Shown: in pieces, positions 51,360 through 59,773 of the stretch | Numbering within the stretch: the stretch's first letter is position 1 | Layout: each line of letters begins with the position of its first letter | Assembly (NCBI RefSeq): GCF_047302465.1 | Contig: NZ_CP178621.1 | Span: 2,418,001 to 2,482,000 of the forward strand | From: JACMRP01 sp047302465 | GTDB taxonomy: Bacteria > Bdellovibrionota > Bdellovibrionia > Bdellovibrionales > Bdellovibrionaceae | Direction: 5' to 3' | Length of the DNA stretch: 64,000 nucleotides | Translations under genes and position numbers: made by a program | The notes under the pieces: model-generated | The model's input: only the letters and a program-made list of their open reading frames with translations | The model's database searches: none | Told to the model about the DNA's origin: nothing

Positions 51360-53162
51360 ATGCGTATTGGGGTCATGCTATTTTTGGTGGGTGCTCTTCT
51401 TGGTTGTCAGTCTAAAGTCGACCAGAACACCGTAAATCTTGGGGAAAATCTTGCAGTCTATAATCCAGACGATCTGGATAAACTTCTTGAAGATAAAAAA
51501 CTTACTGAAGATCAGCGCAAGACTTCGATCGAAGCCCTTCGCACCGCTTTTAAGGCTTCTTATGTGGGCTACGACCTTAAGAAAACCCTCATTGGTAAAT
51601 CGGGCGACGAAATCTTTGATGAGTGCCTGAAAGACACAACCACAGCTCCGATGAGCACGGTCGAGTTCTATGATGAAGTTCGCAAATGCCTTGCGCGTAT
51701 TCAGGATACTCACATCGCGGTCAGTAAGATCATTACTTCTGCAAAGATTATTACAGGCATCGCTGGCGGGATGTGGGTTGGTGATCAACTCATTATTTCT
51801 GGAACTCGTCCCAAACTTCTTGCTAAGTTTGAAGAACTGGCTGGAGTTCCCGAGGGCACCTACACGAAAGCATTTAAGGTCGGTGTCCAAGTTGAGGAAA
51901 TCGACGGCCGCCCTGCTCTAGAAGCCGCTCAGGAATTAGAACCCTATATTTCTGGTTCATCCCGCTTAGCTGTTCGTGCAGACGTTTCAGAATATCTTTT
52001 CACGCGCACTTTCCACTATCCGAAGAACGCCAAAATCGATCTCAAATTACGTTTAGAGGACGGCTCCACTTTCCAAGCGACTCTTCCGTGGGTCATTTGG
52101 TCCGGAACTGGCAGCCTTGAGCCCAAAAGTGAACTTGTTCGCCGAGGCCTCTCTGAGAGTTCTAAGCTTGGCGCAAATACACTGCCAAAACGTGAGGGTT
52201 TTGAAGATGGCAGCGAGCTTTTTAAAACGCTCATCAATCGTCACGAATACCACTCGAGCCAAACAACCGATAGCGGTTCCATTGTTGTGACCGGCTATGC
52301 TGAGCTCAACAAGCAGATGCATTGTTATTTGCAAATTTCGGGTTTTAGTCTTTCTGAAGGCACGGAACCTCCACGCTACCCGATCTATGAGCCAACAGGA
52401 GATAAGTTTCTAAAAGCAGGATTTATCGATGTGATCAAAACACATTTGCAAACTTGTGAAGCGTTCAAAGCAAATGTGATTTTGGATTTGCGTTCAAATG
52501 GTGGCGGCACTTCCCGTTTAGCCGCTGAAATGTTTAGCTTGTTTGAAAACACAAGCGGTCCTTTGATTTACCAAGGACGCTCTCACTCAACACGTCCCGG
52601 AGCCTTGCCTGTGATCTTTGATTACCTCTCAGAGCTAGATCCTAAAAAAACGAAGGTTGAAGCCGAGATGTACTTAAAAGTCTTCCAAGAAGCCCAAGCG
52701 ACTCAAAGCCAAACAACTGCTTGGGTTTTAGAGCGTCAGGCGAAATTTGAAACAGGTATTTTCAATGGCAAAGTCTTAGTTTTGACCGGCCCTCAATGTG
52801 TCAGTGCTTGTGACAATTCAGTTCGCCGCTTTAAAGCAACAGGTCGTGGGACCATTGTTGGTGAAGCTACTAATGGAACCGGTTTTGGTTTTATCTCTGA
52901 TGGTGAGGAAGGCGGCGCTTACTTCCGCGATCCTTTCAACCTCTACCTTGTAAGCATTCCGAACAGCGCTTTTCAGTCTCACGTTCTGCCTACGAATACG
53001 GTGTTCATTGAGGATGAGGTTCAAAAAGGACTTATCGTGCCTTTTGACCAAATTCCACTTCTCGAGAATCACCCTACGATCCCCGATGTCGAGATCAAGC
53101 TGACCCGCAAAGACCTTCTTGGCTATGAAGATTATCTTCAAGCTTTGGTTCCTTTGCTTTAG
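51360..53162 (+). CDS. S41-peptidase-like lipoprotein
   Basis: 600 residues with lipobox GALLGC. N-terminal about 180 residues are a helical region, then a PDZ-like part (VGVQVEEIDGRPALEAAQEL). The S41/ClpP-crotonase core has VILDLRSNGGGTSRLAAEMF and VLVLTGPQCVSACDNSVRRF, with the Ser of CVSACDN at the position of the S41 nucleophile; GEATNGTGFGF follows. The usual downstream Lys/Gln is not obvious in the spacing I know, so catalysis is probable but not assured. Such tail-specific-like proteases process envelope proteins. GAGGGG stands before the ATG. Confidence 0.8.
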   Translation: MRIGVMLFLVGALLGCQSKVDQNTVNLGENLAVYNPDDLDKLLEDKKLTEDQRKTSIEALRTAFKASYVGYDLKKTLIGKSGDEIFDECLKDTTTAPMSTVEFYDEVRKCLARIQDTHIAVSKIITSAKIITGIAGGMWVGDQLIISGTRPKLLAKFEELAGVPEGTYTKAFKVGVQVEEIDGRPALEAAQELEPYISGSSRLAVRADVSEYLFTRTFHYPKNAKIDLKLRLEDGSTFQATLPWVIWSGTGSLEPKSELVRRGLSESSKLGANTLPKREGFEDGSELFKTLINRHEYHSSQTTDSGSIVVTGYAELNKQMHCYLQISGFSLSEGTEPPRYPIYEPTGDKFLKAGFIDVIKTHLQTCEAFKANVILDLRSNGGGTSRLAAEMFSLFENTSGPLIYQGRSHSTRPGALPVIFDYLSELDPKKTKVEAEMYLKVFQEAQATQSQTTAWVLERQAKFETGIFNGKVLVLTGPQCVSACDNSVRRFKATGRGTIVGEATNGTGFGFISDGEEGGAYFRDPFNLYLVSIPNSAFQSHVLPTNTVFIEDEVQKGLIVPFDQIPLLENHPTIPDVEIKLTRKDLLGYEDYLQALVPLL

Positions 53163-53207
53163 CTTTACCACTTGCCAGAAGTATAAATTCACGGAAGACT
53201 TTCAGAT

Positions 53208-53735
53208 ATGCTGAAAGCTCTTCCATTACTTCCAATACTCTTTACTCTGACCCTTTCATCGATAAACGCCGAGGCTCGTAAAAAGAAAAAGCCCCAGGTG
53301 CAGAAACTCATTGGGACTGTTCAAAAATGTCACGATGGTGACACCTGTCGCGTGATCGTTGACAATAAAAATCTCAAGATTCGTTTTGCCGGGATCGATA
53401 CGCCTGAGCTTTCGCAAAAGTACGGCAAAGAAGCCCGCGATTTCACTGAATCCAAATTAAAAAACAAAGTCGTGCGACTGGAATGCGAAGGAACTTCTTT
53501 TGATCGCCTGACCTGCACGATCTTTATGGAAGGCCGAAATATCAATCGCGAGATTGTTCTAAACGGCTGGGCTTTTGATTCTACCAAGTATTCTAAAGGA
53601 ATTTACGCCCAGGATGTCGAGGGCGCTAAAGCCAAACAACTGGGTATCTGGAAAGATCCCAAGCTTGTTAGCCCCTACTGCTATCGACACAAAACCAATA
53701 AAAAGTGCCGTGTAAGTCAGCTTTACATGCCTTAG
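53208..53735 (+). CDS. secreted thermonuclease (SNase fold)
   Basis: 175 residues with signal peptide (about 1-20, INAEA). Staphylococcal-nuclease core: IGTVQKCHDGDTCRVI, LKIRFAGIDTPELSQKYGKE with the catalytic Arg and acidic residues, and SFDRLTCTIFMEGRNINREI with the second Arg. A C-terminal Cys-rich end (YCYRHKTNKKCRVSQLY) is added. It cleaves DNA or RNA non-specifically with calcium; a predator could use it to break down prey nucleic acid. Ends directly against the coiled-coil gene. Confidence 0.9.
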   Translation: MLKALPLLPILFTLTLSSINAEARKKKKPQVQKLIGTVQKCHDGDTCRVIVDNKNLKIRFAGIDTPELSQKYGKEARDFTESKLKNKVVRLECEGTSFDRLTCTIFMEGRNINREIVLNGWAFDSTKYSKGIYAQDVEGAKAKQLGIWKDPKLVSPYCYRHKTNKKCRVSQLYMP

Positions 53736-54671
53736 TTACTCTTGGCGAGTTTCACCCTCTAAGCGCTGCACCTCTTGTTCGAGCTGTTGCACTTGCTGGC
53801 TTTTCTCTTGAACGGTTTTTTCTGCCCGAGATATTTGCGCTTCTAAATTCTCTGCCTGTTCTTGGGACTGAAGCTGCGCCCCTTGCAGTTGATCAATCTC
53901 GGTTCTTAGGTCAAAGATGCGTTCTTGAGTCGCTTGAACCGAGCTTTGCAGCTCTTGCCGAGCTTGATCCGCCAAACTTTTAACTTGGTTTGAATTTCCA
54001 AAGACGCTTGCTGAAATATCCACACGCTGACTTCTTAAAGCCGTGAGCTGGTTTTTCTGATTCGCAATCTGGGTTCGAAGTTGTTCAGCCTTGGCTTGCG
54101 ATTGTGTGTAATCAAGGCCCGGAAAATTCGTAAGGTAATTAAGTTCATTCTCAAGACTTTGAATCTCTTGCTCGACCAGTCGAATACTGGTGTCCACTTG
54201 CTCTCGCGCTAAGCGCGCAGCATTGTCTTGATTCACAAGGGCGGCACTCGCTTGTTGATTAATTTGTTCTTCGGCGTCTCGGTAGTTACTAATAGTGTCT
54301 AAGAGATTTTGAATCTCTAAATCGCGCTGATTTATTTGCGAGGCATAAGCCCTGCTTGTTCTTTCGCCGGTCGTACCTTGACGTTGCTTAAGGGTTTGTA
54401 GGCTTTGCGCCTGAGACTGCAATCGTTCTTTCTCGGCGTTTAGTTGCGCTTGTTTATCAGCTAACTCTTTTTGTTTTTGTTCGCGAGCTTCTTGTTCCTC
54501 GGCAGAGGGCGTGTCTCTTGTTATTCTGAGTGCGGGAGGACGTGGCTCTGTTTCGACAATGTCTGCGGCTGTTTGAGGTTGAGATCTAATGCCAGTATCG
54601 GAATAAAAACTCCAAAATCCGACCATGAGGAGCAAAATGGCTAGAATAACGAGAACCGTGCTTCTGGGCAT
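53736..54671 (-). CDS. membrane-anchored coiled-coil protein
   Basis: 311 residues. An N-terminal membrane segment (VLVILAILLLMVGFWSFY) precedes a 240-residue coiled coil rich in Gln, Glu, Leu and Arg with long heptad stretches (EQEAREQKQKELADKQAQLN, QEIQSLENELNYLTNF and others). Two breaks near Gly/Pro residues suggest separate helices. It likely projects into the periplasm as a structural scaffold or envelope spacer. No enzymatic motif. It shares an end-point with the thermonuclease gene. Confidence 0.75.
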   Translation of the reverse strand: MPRSTVLVILAILLLMVGFWSFYSDTGIRSQPQTAADIVETEPRPPALRITRDTPSAEEQEAREQKQKELADKQAQLNAEKERLQSQAQSLQTLKQRQGTTGERTSRAYASQINQRDLEIQNLLDTISNYRDAEEQINQQASAALVNQDNAARLAREQVDTSIRLVEQEIQSLENELNYLTNFPGLDYTQSQAKAEQLRTQIANQKNQLTALRSQRVDISASVFGNSNQVKSLADQARQELQSSVQATQERIFDLRTEIDQLQGAQLQSQEQAENLEAQISRAEKTVQEKSQQVQQLEQEVQRLEGETRQE

Positions 54672-54743
54672 TGTTCACCTCTAAATCCTATTTTCTCGCT
54701 CTCAAAATCGAAACTCAAGTGACGGCCACGTGTATACTGGCAA

Positions 54744-55625
54744 CTATTTGCGGGATGACAGAAAGATCTTAACGAGTGGCGATGCTATTACCGAGCTTAG
54801 TACCGCCATGATAATGAGGCTGGTAAAAAGTGTGGCATCAATAAGCCCCAACTTAAAGGCGATAGCACAAAATAAGATCTCCATCGCACCACGAGCATTT
54901 AAAACAAATGCCAACAATGACGAGTCCCTCTTGTCAAAGCCCACCTGACGAGCTGTCACAAAAACTCCGAGCATTTTACTGAGAGTTGCCACGACCAGAA
55001 TTAGTAAACACTGTTTAAGATCGAAGGTCTCTTGCCAGTTGATTTTCATCCCGACACCGATAAAGAAAATCGGACCAAAAACGAATTTCCCAAGATTTGT
55101 GGAAATCTGAATCATGCGATCTGTATGCTTAAGAATGCTCGAGAGCCCCACCCCAATAAAGAAAAAGAATACAGGCAAATGACTCATGATCCACTTCTCA
55201 CGAGCTTCTACGGGAATAATGATCGTAAAGATAACCCACGCAAGAAGATCGCATATTGTCGCGGCAGCGACAATGATATGGCCTTGACGAGTTTCGTAGA
55301 TTTTTAAATCTTTCAAGATTTGTACGACGACTGGCAACGCGGAAATCGCAAAGGCAATTGCAACTACCAAAAGTCCCTGTACATCACTTTTACCAAGTGC
55401 AAAAAACGCAAGAGCTATCCCAGCAATAAAAGGCAGAAGAAACGCACCTGTTGCAAGCTTCGCTGCAATAGAAGCATCTTTTTTTAAACTCTGAAGATCC
55501 AACTCAAAACCGGCGACAAAAAGAAAACCGAACGAGGCTAATGAAAACAACCACTCAGGTGCAGTCGCCTTCACAAAGCTAGGTCCTAATAAAATCCCGA
55601 TCAGGATGTAGATGAATAAAAACAT
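54744..55625 (-). CDS. CPA2-family cation/proton antiporter, N-terminally short
   Basis: 293 residues, against about 380-400 for typical CPA2 members. About nine membrane segments are visible, including ILIGILLGPSFV, FVAGFELDLQSL, AIAFAISALPVVVQIL (the unwound-helix region), CDLLAWVIFTIII and LNARGAMEILFCAIAF. The first one or two helices are missing; the frame begins directly at what is usually the second segment. The ATG overlaps the upstream gene stop (TGATG), so either the gene lost its start, or the upstream protein supplies the missing part. Confidence 0.8.
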   Translation of the reverse strand: MFLFIYILIGILLGPSFVKATAPEWLFSLASFGFLFVAGFELDLQSLKKDASIAAKLATGAFLLPFIAGIALAFFALGKSDVQGLLVVAIAFAISALPVVVQILKDLKIYETRQGHIIVAAATICDLLAWVIFTIIIPVEAREKWIMSHLPVFFFFIGVGLSSILKHTDRMIQISTNLGKFVFGPIFFIGVGMKINWQETFDLKQCLLILVVATLSKMLGVFVTARQVGFDKRDSSLLAFVLNARGAMEILFCAIAFKLGLIDATLFTSLIIMAVLSSVIASPLVKIFLSSRK

Positions 55626-56164
55626 CAGTCGCCTTTTTTAAATTTCCGCCAAGCGAAAAAGAACAGAGAGAAAAATGAAAAGGCGATGCCTAGGTATAAA
55701 AAGACCGGAGTCTCATCCGGATTGTCCGCAGCCTCGATACCGAAGTAATAAATAATGAGTTTCATGATAACCCATGCTTGGAATGCGACCCATATATAAG
55801 GCGCAAGCTCACGCACGATTTTTTGATCTTGGCTTAGGACTTTTTTCGGTTTCGTTTTTTGCGTGGGATGTCCCCACCCTTGAGTGCGATAAAAATCGCC
55901 AACAATATCGCCCCACTCTTTTTGAATCTCGGCACGAGAGGCCTCGGCCTTCGAAGACAAAACCTTGGATAAACGATGGGCGGCCTCGCGAGCAATGTTT
56001 TCTTGAGTCTCAAGACTGTAGTAATCCCCGTTGGGGCTGGCAAAGTCAGAATTGATCTGTTTGGAAAGCTCTTGAACAGTGGTTTTCGTTTCAGAATTAA
56101 GACCGTCAAAACTAGAACCCTCTTTATAGGCTTCTAGAAAAACTTGATCCAAGGTCATAGACAT
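55625..56164 (-). CDS. protein with C-terminal membrane pair, unknown function
   Basis: 179 residues. A polar, helical N-terminal half (MTLDQVFLEAYKEGSSFDGL, EAAHRLSKVLSSKAEASRAE) and two C-terminal membrane segments (YIWVAFQAWVIMKLIIYYFG and LYLGIAFSFFSLFFFAW). It is coupled by TGATG to the short antiporter downstream and may form part of it, although sequence gives no proof. GGTCGC stands before the ATG at 56164. Confidence 0.65.
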   Translation of the reverse strand: MSMTLDQVFLEAYKEGSSFDGLNSETKTTVQELSKQINSDFASPNGDYYSLETQENIAREAAHRLSKVLSSKAEASRAEIQKEWGDIVGDFYRTQGWGHPTQKTKPKKVLSQDQKIVRELAPYIWVAFQAWVIMKLIIYYFGIEAADNPDETPVFLYLGIAFSFFSLFFFAWRKFKKGD

Positions 56165-56173
56165 AAGAGCGAC

Positions 56174-56635
56174 CTATCTTCTTTCAATAAACTCAAAGTA
56201 GGATTTGCAGTAACCGGTATCGGTATTAGCGCGATTATAGCGTAATTCCAAGTCCATCTTTTGAGCACGACAGCGATTCATAATCGGCCCCACCAAAGCA
56301 GACGGACGATTCTTCAAGATCCCAGAAACCTCAGCTTTGCACCGAGCTTCAGCACTAGCCCAAGCAGTTTCGCACAAAGATTTAGTGAGATTATAACAGA
56401 GTCCTTGGGGACTATCTTCACCACAAGGCCGTTTAGCAATCTCTTCTTCCATCATCGCGGGTTGAACATAGGTCGAACTCAAATGAATAGCAAACATCAC
56501 CACTAAAAGCGCCCCAGCCCCGATCTCCCAATACATCGAGATCCCAGTCGCTTTCTCTAGCGGCCTTGCTATTATTAGTCCCACACCTAGTAGGAACAGA
56601 ATTCCGAAAATTATCGTTGTCATTGGTAGGATCAT
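56174..56635 (-). CDS. membrane protein of unknown function
   Basis: 153 residues. Two N-terminal membrane segments (IIFGILFLLGVGLII and IGAGALLVVMFAIHLSSTYV), then a Cys-rich periplasmic-type tail (RPCGEDSPQGLCYNLTKSLC, ARCKAEVSGILKNRP, NRCRAQKMD, GYCKSYFEF) with six Cys, probably disulfide-bonded. An alternative start is ATG 56623. First gene of the three-gene antiporter cluster; upstream lies the gene-free palindromic region. No family recognised. Confidence 0.6.
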   Translation of the reverse strand: MILPMTTIIFGILFLLGVGLIIARPLEKATGISMYWEIGAGALLVVMFAIHLSSTYVQPAMMEEEIAKRPCGEDSPQGLCYNLTKSLCETAWASAEARCKAEVSGILKNRPSALVGPIMNRCRAQKMDLELRYNRANTDTGYCKSYFEFIERR

Positions 56636-56660
56636 AGCTCTTTGGGGGCTTCGAACGAAG

Positions 56661-56817
56661 GAATTTTTGAGGGGAAGCAGGGTTTTTTAAAGCCACTGCG
56701 TCGACCCGCCCTCCAGGCTGTGACTCCTCCGACTGCGTACAGCCGGAGGGGCCCATCCATGGGCCCGTCAACATCGACTCCGCGGCTTTAAAAAACCCTG
56801 CTTCCCCTCAAAAATTC
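56661..56817. repeat. large palindromic element A (34-bp perfect arms)
   Basis: Arms at 56661-56694 and 56784-56817 are perfect reverse complements (left begins GAATTTTTGAGGGGAAGCAG). The pairing continues outward past a four-base insertion. Inside lie CTCCG-aCTG-CGTA-CAGc-CGGAG and GGGCCCA-TCCA-TGGGCCC hairpins. As RNA or single-stranded DNA this forms one large cruciform-like structure. It is related in reverse orientation to element B at 57066-57228. Confidence 0.75.
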
Positions 56818-57065
56818 GTTCAAATCCCCCCGTTCCACCTCCGCACGCGGTCCGCGGATTTCGGAAAGCCCTCAGGCCGCGCCCATCTCTTCGCCGCCGC
56901 TACAAAACGACAGAGGATTGGCGCGTATATATAGTGTTGCGAATCGTGCCACCCGTTTTCAATTCAGTGGCGACTACCCAGGCGCGCGCCCTAAATACAT
57001 AGTTCTATCGTCGGCGCGATTCCTAATAGTACAGATGCGGGTCGAGCGTGGGAGGATTCGAAGAC
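56818..57065. other. GC-rich gene-free spacer between palindromic elements
   Basis: No convincing gene on either strand: short frames have no ribosome sites and odd composition. It holds CGCGG-TCCGCGGATTTCGG, a GGATTTCGG fragment like the arm of element B, and GCGCGTATATATAGTG. The whole 56636-57381 stretch is unlike its neighbours in composition, which suggests acquired or repeat-derived DNA. Confidence 0.5.
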
Positions 57066-57228
57066 GGATTTCGGGGTGGGCTGGGGGCTTTGGAGATTTC
57101 ATCCGTCGGCCTCAGCGGGGCCCGGATGGCCCTCGGAGTGCTTGTACCCAAGCGCTCCGAAGCTGCGAGGCCTGGAGGGCCGTGCCGATGGAGGAAAGCT
57201 CCAAAGCCCCCAGCACGCCCCGAAATCC
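57066..57228. repeat. large palindromic element B (30-bp arms, two mismatches)
   Basis: Arms at 57066-57095 and 57199-57228 match at 28 of 30 positions (GGATTTCGGGG then GCTGGGGGCTTTGGAG). The core carries a near-perfect 11-bp hairpin CGGAGTGCTTG-TACC-CAAGCGCTCCG (57134-57159), GGCCTC/GAGGCC pairs and CCTGGAGGGC, which occurs inverted in element A (56708-56717). Confidence 0.75.
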
Positions 57229-57381
57229 CGAGTTCGGAGACAACAGAAAAGTGTCGCGTAACTAGTCACTTTTAAGAAATTTCTTCCCGCACAAAAATCC
57301 AAGCGACAAATTAGGGCACTCTGATGCCAGGCCCGAGGATTGCTATATTCCACTGCGATGATTAAAAAACTCGGAGGTTTT

Positions 57382-58041
57382 ATGGGTATTAATATGAAGG
57401 CAACAATGACAGCGGCGGTAGTCCTATTCGGCATGAATGCTTGGGGTATGGACAGTAGTGAGGCTCTTTCAAACGAACTTAACACTACAATGAACACGAT
57501 GAATCAGGAAAAAGCGAGCTTAGCTCTTGAGACTGAAGTTGTTAGTTATGACAACGAAGAGTATCAAGCTGCTGAGAAGCAAACTGTATTCGAGATCCAA
57601 AAATTGAATAGCGATATCAAAGATCTTGAGCGTCAATCGCGTGCATTGGCTAAGGGTGCTGAAAGCGCTCGTATTAAGGCTGATTTGGCTGCAAAGCGTT
57701 TGCAACTTAGAAAGACAGAACAAGCTGAAGCGCAACTTCGTATGAAGAAAGCTGACAACGAAAAGAGAAAAGCTGAACACCAGCACTCTCAAGTTAAAGC
57801 TAAAGTAGAGATGACGGAGCAACAATTGGCTCAAGCGAAGCTAAAAACTCGCGAGACTCAAGAAGGTATCCGTGAAATCGAAAAAGACAACAAGAAGCTT
57901 AAGAACCGTATTGATCAAGTTAAGAAAATGATTGCTCAAGAGAAGAAGAGAAAAGACGGTCTTCGTTCAAAACGTACGAAGGTGTCTCAAGAAGGTCAAC
58001 GCCTTCGCACTCAACTAGCTCGTCTTGAGCGTTCTAACTAA
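57382..58041 (+). CDS. secreted coiled-coil protein
   Basis: 219 residues from ATG 57382 with GGAGG upstream; the frame extends to 57340 but lacks a site there. Signal peptide about 1-22 (VVLFGMNAWGM). The mature part is nearly all helix, dominated by Lys, Glu, Gln and Ala with heptads (EIQKLNSDIKDLERQSRALA, AKRLQLRKTEQAEAQLRMKK), ending in Arg-rich LRTQLARLERSN. No hairpin loop motif, no known family. A structural or envelope-linking role is plausible. Confidence 0.75.
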   Translation: MGINMKATMTAAVVLFGMNAWGMDSSEALSNELNTTMNTMNQEKASLALETEVVSYDNEEYQAAEKQTVFEIQKLNSDIKDLERQSRALAKGAESARIKADLAAKRLQLRKTEQAEAQLRMKKADNEKRKAEHQHSQVKAKVEMTEQQLAQAKLKTRETQEGIREIEKDNKKLKNRIDQVKKMIAQEKKRKDGLRSKRTKVSQEGQRLRTQLARLERSN

Positions 58042-58048
58042 TTAGTTC

Positions 58049-58735
58049 TTAAAGAACTGCGGTGCCTTCGTCATCGTCGAGCACCGCTTCCCGTACTTCC
58101 GCTTCCCGCAGGGCTTTTTTCTCAATCGCAAAATACAGAAGCCCTGCGATGATTCCTAAAGCAAATCCAATAAAGTGACTCTTATAACTGACCGACGGAT
58201 CAAAAGTTTCTGCCGGCATAAAAAGAACCAGGGCAACACCCATGGCTCTTAAAGATCTTTGAGTCAGATTGCGTTTTCGATCGATCAAAAAATACAAAGA
58301 AAGCCACGCCCCGCCCATCCAGAAAACCACTCCGGAAAGTCCGATGAGTTGAGTTTTTAATGGCATCAGGGAAAGAACCATCAGATTCGTAAGACCACCC
58401 ATCAAGAAGGCGGCTCCTAAAACCAAAAAGATTCCGAAGTAGCCTGTTAAAAGAGCTCCCATGACAAAGAATAAAAAGATATTTCCAAGCAAGTGCTTGG
58501 CATCGCCATGAACGAACAAAGTTGTCCAGGCCTTCCAATATTGATGACCTTGAAAGACGGTCTCGCGAGAGGCAGACATGATATCCTGGGCTCCGCCCCA
58601 ATCGTTCCAAGCAACAATACTGAGTGCCACCACAAATAAAGTCGCAATGGCCATAGCAACCGAGGCCAAGGGATTTGGTTTTCTGGAAAGCAAAGTCTCG
58701 CGGATGACAAAATCTTTAAATTGAGGGTTTTCCAC
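58049..58735 (-). CDS. rhomboid-family intramembrane serine protease
   Basis: 228 residues from GTG 58735: AAGGAGG stands 4 bases upstream, far better than the TTG at 58783. Six membrane segments with HGDAKHLLGNIFLF (HxxxN of the L1 region), IGLSGVVFWMGGAW with nucleophile Ser 134, and YKSHFIGFALGIIAG with His 187. Ser/His dyad complete. Rhomboids cut transmembrane helices of other proteins. Its start lies 45 bases beyond the quinone-oxidoreductase stop, in one operon. Confidence 0.9.
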   Translation of the reverse strand: MENPQFKDFVIRETLLSRKPNPLASVAMAIATLFVVALSIVAWNDWGGAQDIMSASRETVFQGHQYWKAWTTLFVHGDAKHLLGNIFLFFVMGALLTGYFGIFLVLGAAFLMGGLTNLMVLSLMPLKTQLIGLSGVVFWMGGAWLSLYFLIDRKRNLTQRSLRAMGVALVLFMPAETFDPSVSYKSHFIGFALGIIAGLLYFAIEKKALREAEVREAVLDDDEGTAVL

Positions 58736-58779
58736 AAAACCTCCTTGAGACTTTAAAGATGTGTTTGTTTTTAAACTTG

Positions 58780-59772
58780 TCAAGGTAGGTGTTCTGAGAC
58801 CCGGGCTACCAGCTTTCCACGCACTCTGTGAGTCGCCAAACGGTCTAGTCCTTCTGGGATCTTTTCAAATGGCAAAACCTCCGTGAGAGTTGAAGATATT
58901 TTTTTATCTTCTATGAGCCTATTCATTTCTGCACCCATCACAGCCAAGTCGTTTTGATCTTCCAGCGAGCCCATTGTAAAAGCTCCGCCTAAGAACAGCA
59001 TTCCAACATTCAACGCTTTTTCAAACATAGGTGCTGTGCTTGTATCTGGTACATCCACGAGTCCTAGATAAGTACCGCCAAAAGTTAGTAGCTTAAAGTT
59101 ATCATCTACAAGCGGTCCGCCGATGGTGTCCAAAATCGCGTGCACGCCTTTGCCATCCGTGTAGTTCATCACGCGTTCAAAAATATCTTCCGTGCGATAG
59201 TCGATAACAAAATCAGCACCAAGATCTCGCACATAAGGAACATTTTCGTGAGAGCAAGTGGTTAGAACTTGCAAAGATTGTCGTCGCGCCAATTGAATGG
59301 CGTAACTGCCAACACCACCCGAGCCCGCGTGAATCAAAACTTTTTGCCCGGGTTTTAAATGAAAGCGGCGGTGGAACGCTTGATAAGCGGTCCACCCCGC
59401 GCATGGAATCGCGGCGGCTTCTTCAAAAGAAAGTTTTCCTGGCATCATTGCAAGAGTATGCGCCTTCCCGATCGCATACTCTGCAAAAGTGCCGTGGCGA
59501 GTAAGGTCGAAAAGTCCATAGACGCGATCTCCGGCTTTAAAGCCTTTGACATCAGACCCGACTTTTTCCACAACGCCAGCACCGTCGACTCCAAGAATGT
59601 GTGGATAACTCCACGCTACGTGCCCCCAATCCGCCGACTTGTAATCTACCGGATTTAAACCTACAGCCTGGATCCTTACCAAGACGTCACCGCTTTTTGG
59701 TTCAGGTCTTTCCATCTCGGTAATGTGCATTCCTTCTCGATGTCCTGCTTGATCCACGACGTAGGCTTTCAT
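58780..59772 (-). CDS. zinc-free MDR-type quinone oxidoreductase
   Basis: 330 residues from ATG 59772 (GGAG upstream); ATG 59787 overlaps the globin stop. MDR fold: KAYVVDQAGHREG, HILGVDGAGVVEKVGSDVKG, then the dinucleotide motif VLIHAGSGGVGSYAIQLARR. The catalytic and structural zinc Cys typical of alcohol dehydrogenases are absent, as in QOR/zeta-crystallin types. NADPH-dependent reduction of quinones or enals is expected. Lies between protoglobin and rhomboid in a three-gene run, suggesting a redox or electrophile stress link. Confidence 0.9.
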   Translation of the reverse strand: MKAYVVDQAGHREGMHITEMERPEPKSGDVLVRIQAVGLNPVDYKSADWGHVAWSYPHILGVDGAGVVEKVGSDVKGFKAGDRVYGLFDLTRHGTFAEYAIGKAHTLAMMPGKLSFEEAAAIPCAGWTAYQAFHRRFHLKPGQKVLIHAGSGGVGSYAIQLARRQSLQVLTTCSHENVPYVRDLGADFVIDYRTEDIFERVMNYTDGKGVHAILDTIGGPLVDDNFKLLTFGGTYLGLVDVPDTSTAPMFEKALNVGMLFLGGAFTMGSLEDQNDLAVMGAEMNRLIEDKKISSTLTEVLPFEKIPEGLDRLATHRVRGKLVARVSEHLP

Positions 59773-59773
59773 G

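Noticed and set aside
56918..57275. Several overlapping plus-strand frames in the palindromic region
   Set aside because: High-GC, Arg/Gly/Pro-rich, no ribosome sites; explained by the repeat elements.
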